Below are positions 10,256 through 20,555 of a stretch of 64,000 bases of DNA, one piece after another. The position numbers and the translations under genes are program-made. The notes below the pieces were generated by a model. That model saw only the letters and a list, made by a program, of their open reading frames with translations, did no database searches and was not told where the DNA came from. How positions within the stretch are numbered: the stretch's first letter is position 1; each line of letters opens with the position of its first letter. The stretch is from Sodiomyces alkalinus F11 (taxonomy: Eukaryota > Ascomycota > Sordariomycetes > Glomerellales > Plectosphaerellaceae): NCBI RefSeq assembly GCF_003711515.1, contig NW_021167079.1, positions 1,725,471 to 1,789,470 of the forward strand, in the 5' to 3' direction.

Positions 10256-11214
10256 ATGGTTCAGACACGGAGCCGACAACAACAAGTTGAAAAGGGAGCC
10301 GTAGGGGACTCCCAGGAGCAGCAGAAACCAGAAACATCACCGACCCGGAAACGGAAAGCGGACGAAAATGGAACAGACATGCACCAATATGACTTACCTG
10401 TAAAGCAAGCGCGACAGCCAAAAGGCGGGACCCACGCCGAGACCGAAGGGCATGACACGAAAAAGTTGCTGGCTCGAGTCTTGGCCGAGTACGGAGGCCC
10501 TCCCCTGAACGGCCTGGTCGAGGAGGAGAAAACGCCGGCGAGTAACGTCGTCATGGCACACATATTCAACGCGCTCCTCTCGTCCACTCGTATTTCACAT
10601 GATATCGCCATGTCGACTCTTACATGCCTCATCGAGGAGAGCTATCATGACCTGAGCGTGCTGGAACAAACGTCCTGGGAGCAAAGGACCGAAATCCTGA
10701 CCAGGGGGGGATACACGCGCTACAGAGAGAAGACGGCGAATTTCTTGGGCGACTTGGCTGAGCTCATGGGAGAGAAGTATGGTACGTCTGCAAACGAAGT
10801 TGAGAAAAGCCGTCATTGGCGCATTCTGACGAAACACTCCGGGGGGTGTGAAGTTAACTGACTTCGTGTGACGACTGACTCTCACTCGCACCAGACAACG
10901 ATGCCTCGAACATGCTTCCCAGAGAAAAGCACGGGGACGAAGCGCGCAAGGCTCTAAAAGAAAGGGTGCAGGAAATCAAAGGTCTGGGACAGGTCGGGTC
11001 TGACATCTTCCTCGGTTCCATCCAGAATTTCTTCCCTAATGTTGCGCCGTTCCTCGACAATCGAAGCCGCAAAACTGCCCAGAAAATCGGTTTAGGCGAT
11101 GATCTTGATAAGATTTTCGAGGCTGTCGCCTCGGATGTTGCGAGGATGGCTCAACTGGAAGTCGCCTTGACAAAGATTCGGTTGGATAAAAGGGAAGGTG
11201 AATTCAAAGCCTAG
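10256..11214 (+). CDS. HhH DNA glycosylase/endonuclease III-like protein (281 aa)
   Basis: Exon 1 is 10256-10781, before GTACGT. Exon 2 is 10895-11214, after CACCAG. Together they give 281 residues. The N-terminus is basic and probably disordered (MVQTRSRQQQ, PTRKRKADENG) with a possible nuclear signal. The C-terminal two thirds resemble helix-hairpin-helix base-excision proteins: GGYTRYREKTANFLGDLAEL, then the hairpin IKGLGQVGSDIFLGSIQ, then FLDNRSRKTAQKIGLG. The Asp of FLDNR sits where endonuclease III family proteins keep their catalytic Asp. The Lys of bifunctional glycosylase-lyases is not seen after the hairpin, which would fit a monofunctional or non-catalytic protein. DNA-repair activity is inferred from fold only. 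Its last 11 bases overlap the end of the pseudokinase gene on the other strand. Confidence 0.72.
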
Positions 11215-12649
11215 TGCCTTCCTCAAGAGAAGCAAAGTAAGGGTGCTCAAGTGCTTTGGTCGCAGTAAGGCGATCCTGAATAGTGTGTTAAATAGTCTGA
11301 GCAGACTGAGCCTGAGCCTGAGCCCGAGCGAAACGTGGGTAAGCGCAACTGACCTGGTGATCCCATCGCAACAATCTATCCACGAGATCGATGGCAACAT
11401 CGTTGGCCAGGCCCCCATTCTCGTGGGTGACATAGCTAGTCCAAGACCTCCCTTCGTGGACTGGGATGTCGTCGACGTCAGGTGCGTCCATGTCGTATCT
11501 CTCGATGTAGTTGAGAAGTCCTTTTGTCCCCAAGGTGGTGGCAATTTGCTCGAGACAATTCAGCCTGCTAAAGCCGTGGAAGAAGGGCTGTATCCTAAAA
11601 ATCATGGATGCCAACATTTCACCCAGGCACCACATGTCCAAGCTGTAGTCGTATTCCTCGAAATCCAGGAGAAGCTCGGGAGCGCCAAAGACTCGGCCTA
11701 AGCGTACGTCGTACGTCGTTCCTGGCATGCAGGTTGAAGACGAGCCAAAGTCAATCAAGCGCAACTATTCAAAACATGAGAAAAGTCAGAAACCTCTCCG
11801 TTGTGGGGAAACGAAGTTGAAATATCAATGTGGGAACTGTGTTGATTTCTGTGCCCTGTGCTCATGCCCTTACCTTTCGTTTCGAGTGATCGATTACGAC
11901 GTTATGAGGCGTCACGCCTCTATGCATGACTCCCTTGCTGTGACAGAACTCGAGGGCTCTGAGGAGCTCTCTCAGGTAGTATCGGATTTCATTGTCGTCT
12001 AAGAGTGGATAAAGGGAACGGAAATCGACATTATCCACCAACTCGAAAATTAACGACGTTGTGTTGCTCTGTGTAACACGGAGTGAGTGAATATAAAACC
12101 TCAGCTCCCTTGGGGCACCCTATTACACTTGACTCCTGAGTATCGAGTTCGGATAAGGACTCACCCTGGGGTCAACCACAACATCCCACAGTTGGATAAT
12201 ATTGGGCCCGCCTCGTAGGGTCTGTAACATCTTGATCTCGTTGACGACTTTTGTCTTCTCCGCAGGTTTTAACGACTTGATAGCGCATCGCTGATAGTCG
12301 ACTAGTCTGATACCTTCGAAGACCTCGGAAGATCTACCTCGGCCTTGAAGATGGTCCCGGCGTGTAACTTGTAAGCTCGGTGAAGTGTTACAACTTACCC
12401 CGGAACTGCATGTAGCGTCTTTCTCACTCACCAAGCTTGCGCACTATCTCGTACTGGTCTACTTGGCCCCAGGCTGCCGGTGGGCCATGCCATGTTTGGT
12501 AAGTGGCGAGTTCTTATAAAAAGACTCAACGGGCACTGCGGAGGTGATGAGCGCACGAGAGGCAGTGGTCCACTGGACGTACCGACTTCGATGGCCCCCT
12601 CCTCTGTAAAGTCTTGGGAGGCGTGTTGGGCCGGTTCGTCAGTTGCCAT
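11204..12649 (-). CDS. CK2-alpha-like predicted pseudokinase (334 aa)
   Basis: Six exons on the minus strand: 12649-12583, 12512-12432, 12343-12165, 12068-11874, 11764-11354 and 11275-11204. All junctions are GT..AG and in phase. The first intron uses an AAG acceptor and is the least certain. The product follows casein kinase 2 alpha end to end: [27 protein letters not shown] (ATP-binding Lys, about 72), [66 protein letters not shown]2 has HRDVKPHNV; here it reads HRGVTPHNV. The catalytic Asp becomes Gly160 and the catalytic-loop Lys becomes Thr162 (codons near 11910-11918). The metal-binding Asp of DFG (CK2 has DWG) and the ATP Lys remain. ATP binding without phosphotransfer, or a scaffold role, is likely. 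The canonical catalytic subunit should be elsewhere in the genome. Confidence 0.85.
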
Positions 12650-13399
12650 GGCGCATTTGGCGAGAAAAGATCAGATCACATAAGTCTCTTGTGAATGTGC
12701 GCCGTATCGAGTACGTTACAGCGTATGTTGCAGTGAGCGGGGGATCGGTGACTACTGGAACGGACGGAGAGACTAGAGTTGAATCGGGCATGAAGTCGGT
12801 GGTCGAATCTCACGTCACGTGGTTATCCCAGGATGCACGAAGTAGTGTACAACTCCTGCGGTTTGCACACTTGCACACACAGAGTGTACCTGTGCAAACG
12901 CGCCAGAGAAACACGAGAAATTTCGGTCATCGGCGGTCCGGCTTTGACAATCGACGGAGTACGGAGTTACGATAGTGCGACTTGTCCGAACGATCTAAAA
13001 AGATGCGACGATGACATCCATCTCAGGGGTACTCGTGTTCGATGACATCATATGCAGGTCATTGGCATCCTCTTGCTACCCTCGTGACTGCCGGCTGTCA
13101 TCAACTGGTTTTCGGAGATGTATCTATTTCCCCTGGTACTTTGGTCAAATCATCAACTCGCATCACGCATCGCACATCACACGATTCACACCTACAGGCT
13201 GCAGCATCACCTGGCACATCACGAATCCCACATTGGCAACTAAATTACTGTCTATCCTCCGTACACTTACCCCAGGAAGAAACAAAAAAGATACAAGGAC
13301 TGCAATATTCTCATTCAGGGTCTCCACTGTCATTCGGCTCCTCCCAGTCTCGACTCTCTACTAGGTTCACTACTACACCGTAATTACACGCCAGTCCAA
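12650..13399. other. Intergenic, divergent promoter region
   Basis: No gene supported. This is the shared 5' region of the pseudokinase (minus) and the hydrolase (plus). CA-rich leader sequence near 13140-13210 probably belongs to the hydrolase 5' UTR. Confidence 0.4.
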
Positions 13400-13801
13400 A
13401 TGTCAAAAGACTCAGAACCCCCGAGCCCCGGCATGCCTGAAGGTGAAGAGTTGGACGTTAACCCCGTCGAAGGCGTCTCGAGATGGCGTCTTGCCGTGAA
13501 AGCCGCCGTCCTGAGATCCGCCGCTTCTCTATCCTTTACTCTCAGCAATCGCACCGCCCCCGTTCCTCCCCCACCCACTCGGACCATATGGGTCGATTCA
13601 ACTTTGTCAAGGTGGAAGGGGCCAAAGGCGATCCGCGTGTACGTGTGGGAGCGCAATTCAGCCGGATCTCCGGGTGAGGGCCGTGAGGCCGACGGGCCCA
13701 CGAGATCCACGTCCGGTTCTGCATCTGCATCCATATCGGAGATGGAGTCCGAGTTTGGGCCGGCATCAGCTGCAAGCATGCAGAGCAAACACAAGCACAA
13801 G

Positions 13802-13840
<39 letters not shown>

Positions 13841-14776
13841 AAACACAAACACAAACGCAGACGCAAAGGAAAAGGCAAAGGCAAAGGGAAGGACAAAGAC
13901 ATAGACAAACGCAAACGCACTGCGCTCATCAACTTCCACGGCGGAGGTTTCCTCCTCGGCTCCGGAACCGACGATGCCCGCTGGGTCGCCGCCGTCCAGG
14001 ATACCTTTGATGCTGTCGTCTTCTCCGTGGAATACCGCCTCGCACCGGGCTATCCGTACCCCACCCCGGTGGAAGACTGCGTCGACTCCATCCTCCAGCT
14101 ACGCGAGAGGGCCGAAGAGTTCGGCATCGACCCGGACAACATCATCTTGTCGGGCTTCTCTGCCGGCGCGACCCTGGCCCTCTCGAGCTGGGTCATTCTG
14201 CAGGACCCCTCCCGCTGGAGGTACGAGATGCCACCGTCACTGCCGGCGGGAGAAGCGCTCGATTCCATCGCGGGCATGGTCCTCTTCTATCCACCGTTAG
14301 ACTGGACCATCAGCCGGTCGGAAAAGCGAGAGAGGTCCTCCAAGCCAGAAGAGACGCTACCGAGCAGCATGACGGACCTGTTCGACGCCTGCTACATACA
14401 CCCGTATATCCCCCACGCGCAGCGCCACGACCCGCGGCTCTCCCCCGGCCTCATGCCGGCCGAGATGATGAACAAACTCCCGCCCTTGCATCTATGTTTG
14501 TGCGAACACGACATGCTCCTGGCCGAAGGCCTCTACTTTGCCGACAGGGCCAAGGAGGCCGGGCGCGTCGTCACCTCGAGGGTTGTGCCGGGCCAGAAAC
14601 ACGCCTGGGACAAGACGCTCCCTTTCAACGCCATCGACGCCAGCATAGCGGTGGAATACGAAGCGGCCATCGTGACGATGCGGCACTGGCTGAGCGGCGA
14701 TGCGCCTGGTCTGAACGTCAAGACTATCAGCCAACTGGACGACACGGTCGAGACGCAGGTGGATTTGCCAGTGTGA
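13400..14776 (+). CDS. Alpha/beta hydrolase, HSL-type esterase/lipase (458 aa)
   Basis: A single-exon alpha/beta-hydrolase of the hormone-sensitive-lipase group. HGGGFLLGSG (about residue 180) forms the oxyanion hole. GFSAGATLA (about 252) holds the nucleophilic Ser. LCEHDMLLAEG supplies the acid and GQKHAW (about 400) the catalytic His, so the triad is complete. Other family marks are VFSVEYRLAPGYPYPTPVED and a C-terminal MRHWLSG helix. Between the N-terminal strand and HGGGF lies an unusual low-complexity insertion (residues about 130-175): Ser-rich, then alternating His-Lys and His-Glu, then Arg/Lys/Gly. It comes from a hexanucleotide-like DNA repeat at about 13790-13900. No signal peptide, so likely cytosolic. 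The ester substrate is unknown. Confidence 0.9.
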
Positions 14777-16647
14777 GAGACTGTGCCGATGCTGGAGCGG
14801 GAGCCCGGGAGGAGTCGAGCGACGAGAACGAGTTGGGCTCGGAATGGAACGTCGACATTTACACGGCCGCTATCGAGCGAAAGGGGATGCAGAGGCCGGA
14901 ACATGTCGTCACGTCGTGTATGCATGTGACAGATGGACTGCGGTTTTGGTCTGAGACTTGAGTTTACCTCTTTGACTAGAATTGGCATGTAAGATACGGA
15001 TCTATTACGGTCCGCCATGATGAAAGCGTCTTTTCTTTTTCTTTTTCTTCTTTTGTCCTGTAAATCGGTCAAGAACTTGAGTCGAGGTGGCAAGGTGGCA
15101 TGGCGGCAAGGCAACATACGAAAAGGAGATGGTCCGCACAATACTCGGGATCCTCCTACCGGTCGAAGAAAGTCCACCAATCACCACGCAGGATTCCACG
15201 TCCAATTCAACTTCTTCGCAACGGTCTCGGGTCTCCAGATTCTCTTCAACGCCACAAACACAAAACTTCACCATCCTTCCAACGATACAAGACAAACGGA
15301 GGGCCTATGCTCCGCCTTGGCTCCTCGGAGTTTGGTTCATCAGAGCTTGGGGTGGGCAGTGATACCAAGACCAGAAGAGGAGAGGCCGCAGAGGCGGTAA
15401 GCAACCACTTCCTCTGTTCCCTCACAGGAACAGGGCTGCAAGATGGCCAGATTCCTGAAGCCCGCTGCTTAACGAACGGTCTGATGACAAAAGTCGAGAG
15501 ATGTGACGATGAATCAGTCGTTTCTCGTTGGACGAACCAAACAAAAATAGGCGGCAAACCCTGCATTATGACCATGGATACCAATATTAGAAACCGCATC
15601 TCACGAGTTACAACTTACATTACAGCCTCGCATGACCCTTGAACTTCGCCCAAAGTTGGAACTTGGCGTCGCCCCTTTCCTGTCAAGACACACGCCGCTC
15701 GGACGTCCCGCGACTCCCGCCTACTCCCAAAGCGGAAGCCCGGACAAGGAGTTTCCTTCCACATTCGACCTCGACAGATCCGGGGGAGTCCGGGGGACCA
15801 GTCGGCTGTTTTGACATCGGAGAAACAATGCATAGCCTAAACAACGGTTACACCACCCCGCAACCAAAAGAGAACCGGTCGTACGGCTCTGCACCGAGTC
15901 CAGGATTTCTTTTCGCTCTCTGTTACTACCCTACGTCGCTAACCCACAGGCTACAGCATGCATCATGCCGAAGCGAGAAGGTGTCAATGTGTCATGCCGC
16001 CCATGCGGGCATATGCCGACAGACTACAGTGCGAGGCTCTCGATTTGGTTCAACCACCGACCACCCCACGCCTCGACAGATGACAGGTCCGGGAGTGGCA
16101 CTTTGCGGGCCCGCGATATCGCCGTTGTTCTCCGTTGTTTTTGTTAGCCCGCCAACATTTGCTTAACTCGCCCTCATGCTGGAGTCGGAGAGATACCCAC
16201 GTGAACATACTTGTGATGATAATCTTCCGCACTATTCTTAGCTACGACATACACGTATATTCCGGACGTCTTAGAGACTCCGAATAGGAAGAAGTGACAA
16301 GTTCATCCTTTCCCGCGGTGGGTCGAGGGAGGTCGGGGATGGTATCCGTACGTAGCACGGTAACCCTGCACCCCCAACTCACACCCAGGCCCCGAGCCGG
16401 GCAACTCTTGAATCACCCCAAGGTTTGTGATGTTTCTCTTACTGTGGACAAGCTCTGAGAGTATATATACAGGCCCCGACGGATCAGGTTATGCTTTTCA
16501 TGGAGTCTGGTTCAGTGGTTCTTCTGGCAGATAGAGAGCAGATCAGCATCCCAGAGCTGTCAACACATCATTTATTTCACGGGCTCACTTTTGTCACCTC
16601 TCTGATCCTTCATCCTTCCCAACACGTGGGAAGCCTCCGAAGACAAC
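14777..16647. other. Long intergenic region
   Basis: About 1.9 kb without a supported gene. Several open frames exist on both strands, but none has protein-like composition or recognisable motifs. A T/C tract lies near 15030-15055. The last 200 bp hold the promoter of the DUF1996-CBM1 gene. Confidence 0.45.
16462..16470 (+). promoter_or_regulatory. TATA box of the DUF1996-CBM1 gene
   Basis: TATATATAC lies about 180 bp upstream of the ATG at 16648, a normal place for an inducible cellulase-type promoter. I saw no clear Xyr1/XlnR site by eye. Confidence 0.45.
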
Positions 16648-18411
16648 ATGCTCCCTAAGAGTCTCGGGGCTCTTCTCGTTGGCGCCTCGGGCGTCAGCGC
16701 CATGCTGAGATTCTCCTGCTCTCAGCTCGTCATTAACCGTCTCGACCCGTAAGCCTCGACTCAACAAAGCGATGATACTGCTAACACGAACCCGTCCCAC
16801 GTCTCGAAGATCCAACCAGTTGACTTTCCTCTCAGTCTCGTCCAACCCGGTGCCAATCCATCCGGCCATGTGCACCAGATCGTCGGCGGTGTAAGCTAAA
16901 AACAGACCCCGAGTGGAAAAGAACCCCCTGCTGATCGACCGATGGCTATAGAACTCCTTCGATGTTACCATGGACATGTCCCATGACCTCGTGGCCAGAA
17001 GCACTTGCACGACTTGCACCTTCAGCGAGAACTTCTCGAACTACTGGACCGCGAACATGTACTTCCGGGCCCGCAACGGGACTCTGATCCGTGTGCCTCA
17101 GTTTGCCAACCAGTTCCTCGAGGGTGCCGACGGCGGCATGACCATCTATTATATCGACCCTTATGACGGTAGCAGTGTCACCGCTTTTGCACCTGTAAGT
17201 ACTGCAACGGGCCCATTATATGTTAAAGAAAAAAAGAAAAAAGGGCGGGCGGGAAGGAAGGTCTAACGCGAACATCCCAGGGCTTCCGTATGCTTGTCGG
17301 CAACCCCTTCCTCCGAGAGGACCGGAATACCCTAGACCAGCAGCAGTCCAGCTTCCGGTGCTTTGACGCCAACTTTGGAGGTGAAAGCGGCGCACCGGGC
17401 ACCGGCACCGACACAAGACACTTCCCTACCAGGCCTTGCCCGGGCGGTATCCGTACCAACCTCTTCTTCCCCACGTAAGTCTTTACTCTTAACCGTATGA
17501 CATGCCATATGGGAGCATGTCCCAAGACAAGACGCAGAGATACGACATAGCTAACGTCTCAACTTTGCTTGTTAGGTGCTGGGATGGTGTCAACCTCGAT
17601 ACCCCCGACCATAAGAGCCACGTCGCCTATCCCGTCGGCGGCACTTTCGAGATGGGCGCGCCCTGCCCCGCCAGCCACCCAGTCAAGCTTCCCCAGCTCT
17701 TCTTCGAGATCATGTGGGACACCCGCCCATTCAATAACCTGGCCGAGTGGCCCGAGGACGGCTCGCAGCCCTTCGTCTTCAGCTTTGGTGACGTGTAAGT
17801 CTTTTCCGGAAGATGACAGTCATTATGTGTGCCCCTTTTCCCTGGGCATGAGAGAGATGTCTCTGGGATCCGAGACTGACAATGGGTACACAAAAACGTA
17901 GGACCGGATACGGCCAGCACGGCGACTACATGTTCGGCTGGCGGGGTGATGCCCTGCAGCGTGCCATGGATGCTCGTTGCAACGTCCTCTGCCCTCAGCT
18001 TCAGGAGCAGTCCGCCGCTGCCGCCAACCAGTGCAAGCTCCCCAGCTTTGTCAACGAGGACATCAACGGACGTAAGTTTGGCGTCCAGCCCCTTTTTTTC
18101 CACTTGAAATTATATATGCTGATGAGTTATGTCTTCGGGCTTTTTTCTTTTTTGCAGCTTTCGCCGCTCTTCCCGGCGACAACCCCATCTCGGGAGAATC
18201 TCCTGGCAGTGGCAACGGCGGCAACCCGAGTCCCGGCCCGAGCCCTGGTCCCAGCCCCGGTCCCAGCCCTGGCCCTTCGCCCCCTCCTCCTTCTGGCGCC
18301 CTTGCCGACCGGTGGGAACAGTGCGGCGGCAACGGCTGGAATGGTCCGACCCATTGCGTTGCTCCTTGGACCTGCCAGAGGCAGAACGACTGGTACTCCC
18401 AGTGCCTCTAG
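16648..18411 (+). CDS. Secreted DUF1996 protein with C-terminal CBM1 (411 aa)
   Basis: Seven exons: 16648-16748, 16836-16890, 16952-17194, 17281-17474, 17576-17794, 17902-18071 and 18158-18411. All have GTAAG-type donors and AG acceptors, and all are in phase. The N-terminus is a signal peptide ([14 protein letters not shown]). The DUF1996 domain follows, with [18 protein letters not shown], then [14 protein letters not shown] and [13 protein letters not shown] Pro-Ser-Gly linker ([13 protein letters not shown]) leads to a complete fungal type-1 cellulose-binding module, [15 protein letters not shown] to YSQCL, with its four Cys. DUF1996 has no settled activity. Fusion to CBM1 places this member on cellulose outside the cell. 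It is tail to tail with a CE3 esterase, so co-use in plant cell wall attack is a fair inference. Confidence 0.93.
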
Positions 18412-19001
18412 AGTCTAAGCGAAGTCAGCACTCAGGACAAATCCCGACTCTTCGGCCAGTCTCGGATTGCGAGACCGAGACATGTCAATTACAGGGCCGT
18501 AGAGAATGTCGGGGATTTCGTACAAGTGGAGGATGGGGTGTGGGTGCAGTTTGTACCTTGGCTTTTTCCACTCCTATCTTTTACTTCCTCGCCCCCCTAT
18601 TTCGACAACTGGCCGCTTCGGATACGGCCACTTTACTTCAGTATTGCACCCTCGCTTTAGTACACCTTTTAGATAGCTGTGCCTACCTTACCGGCTACAA
18701 CAATAGCAGACACGTACTCATTATTCGGGTTTCACATTTTCACTTGTCGATTGCCTTGCCTCTCTCCTTGGCTATACGAGTCGTATTCGACCGCCCTCCC
18801 ACTGCCGCTCCTCAAGACGACTAAACGAGTCCATCCGCTTGTAGACGACTGTTCCTTTATCATTCCGAACAGGTAACTCTCAATATACGGACTCAGCAGT
18901 GTGTAAGACTAGTACAAGACTAGGTAAGAATATTTCCGTAGTGTTCCTACTAATGGTGAGGATTCAGGGACAGAAGCCCCCTTCCTTCCACCATCTCCGA
19001 G
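18412..19001. other. Intergenic between convergent secreted-enzyme genes
   Basis: It holds the 3' regions of the DUF1996-CBM1 gene (plus) and the CE3 gene (minus). No coding signal seen. Confidence 0.4.
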
Positions 19002-19822
19002 TTACACGCAGAACCCCCTCTCGGCCGCCAGCTCCCTCACATACTCAATGAGAATAGGACCGACCTGCCTCGCAATGAGAGCATCACCCTCCGCATTAGG
19101 ATGCACACCATCCCGCAGCATGCCCGTCGTATACCCAGCGTTGGCCGAGCAGTCCGCAATCTCAATAGGCGACTCAGGGGTATCAAGCCGCTGCGCCCAC
19201 CCGGGAATCTGCGCATTCAGCGCATTGACACCCTGACTGCCAAACGCAATCGGAATCACCAGGTCGACAATGATCCTCATCTCCGCATTCGAGGCCCTCA
19301 TGAGGTCCACCATGCGCGTGTACGCCGCCACGATGTCGCCAGTCGCCCTCCCCTGAAACACGTCGTTGGTGCCGAGCATGAACTGCACAATGTCAGGCTT
19401 CGTGCTCGCCAGCCACCCTTGCAGATGCTGGTTCGCAATGTCGATGGCCAGCCACCCCGAGTGGCCCTCGTGGTCCAGGTCGAAGGACCCGGACTGGGCG
19501 ACGCAGTTCTGCGGGTTGTTGTTCATCGAGCCCACAAAGTCGACGACGTCGGCGAGGCCTTCGTCGACGAGCATGTCCCAGACTATGGCCCGCCAGCAGG
19601 TGATCTCCGTGATGGAGTCGCCGAGGGGCACTTTTGATGTCGTCTGGAGTGTCAGCTTCGCAAGGCTCAAGCGGCACGGCCATTTCCACTACTCCCCGAA
19701 CAAGCAGGTTCTCCCTGAGAATATGAAGAGGAGGCATGTGTTTCCTTACTGATTTTGATCTTCTCTTGGGCAAGAGCCCCCGACAGGAGGCCCAGAGCCA
19801 CAAGGAATAGAGGGGACAACAT
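19002..19822 (-). CDS. CE3-family acetyl xylan esterase, SGNH hydrolase (233 aa)
   Basis: A secreted SGNH-fold esterase that should remove acetyl groups from xylan outside the cell. Exon 1 (19822-19750) encodes the signal peptide LSPLFLVALGLLSGALAQ. The intron is 19749-19631 and exon 2 is 19630-19002. I chose the AAAAG acceptor at 19631 because it alone keeps the frame and creates KIMPLGDSITE, the standard family start. The nearer CTCCAG acceptor would break the frame. Other landmarks are FDLDHEGHSGW, VQFMLGTND (block III) and LRDGVHPNAEGD (block V with the catalytic Asp and His). Ser of GDSI is the nucleophile. There is no CBM. The neighbouring DUF1996-CBM1 gene suggests a small cell-wall-degrading pair. 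Confidence 0.9.
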
Positions 19823-20555
19823 GATGGCAATGTGATAGATAGCGTTAAGGACTCGGCAAACCACGAAAAGACACAATGATTGGCTCTGTCGTTCTACGGT
19901 AAAGGGGGGATATGAGAGGCTTTATTTACATGGTTTTGGAGTGAACGTTCACAGAATCACCGCTCATGCCGTGTAAGCCCCAGTGTCAACACTGCCACTG
20001 TCAGAACCGTAGAAATAAATTACATGCATGTCCCGGTGCCAGTCCACGCGGGGATGAATCGGGTACCGGTATTAATTGATATTAATTCGTATATTGTCTG
20101 GTAGGGTCGCCGATGCTACGTCCCCCACATCCCTTGACCCGAAGTCCGGATGAAGCTGCAGGACGGTGAAATAGAAATGCACGTATCGTTTCCATTGCTT
20201 TGCTCAACTTCCTGGCCCCGAAATATCCCAGAGGGAAAAGAAACCTACGCCGTCCATAGCAGAAATATGAGCCAGTTGCCCAAATAGAGCGACACGGGGG
20301 ATTCGGAGGGCTGTGATTGTATAGAATGCGGGGTTTGAGACGTTGAAGACCAAATCAGGAGTATTAACTCTCTCTCCCTCTCTCAATCAGAGCATATATG
20401 GTTCTTCCCACAAGCCTATGCTTAAGCCAGAATGCGCCACGTCCTAACTTCGTTAACCGTGGCATCGACGGACATGCAGATTCGATGAAGATGGCCCACA
20501 CGCTTGTAGACTGGTCTAGAGAAGACAATCATAATTTTCCTCAGCAAGGCCGGGT
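19823..20555. other. Intergenic
   Basis: Upstream region of the CE3 gene and downstream region of the remodeller gene, both on the minus strand. No gene supported. Confidence 0.4.

Noticed and set aside
14533..15180. 215-codon minus-strand frame after the hydrolase
   Set aside because: It is half shadow of the hydrolase and half T/C-tract derived, and has no motif.
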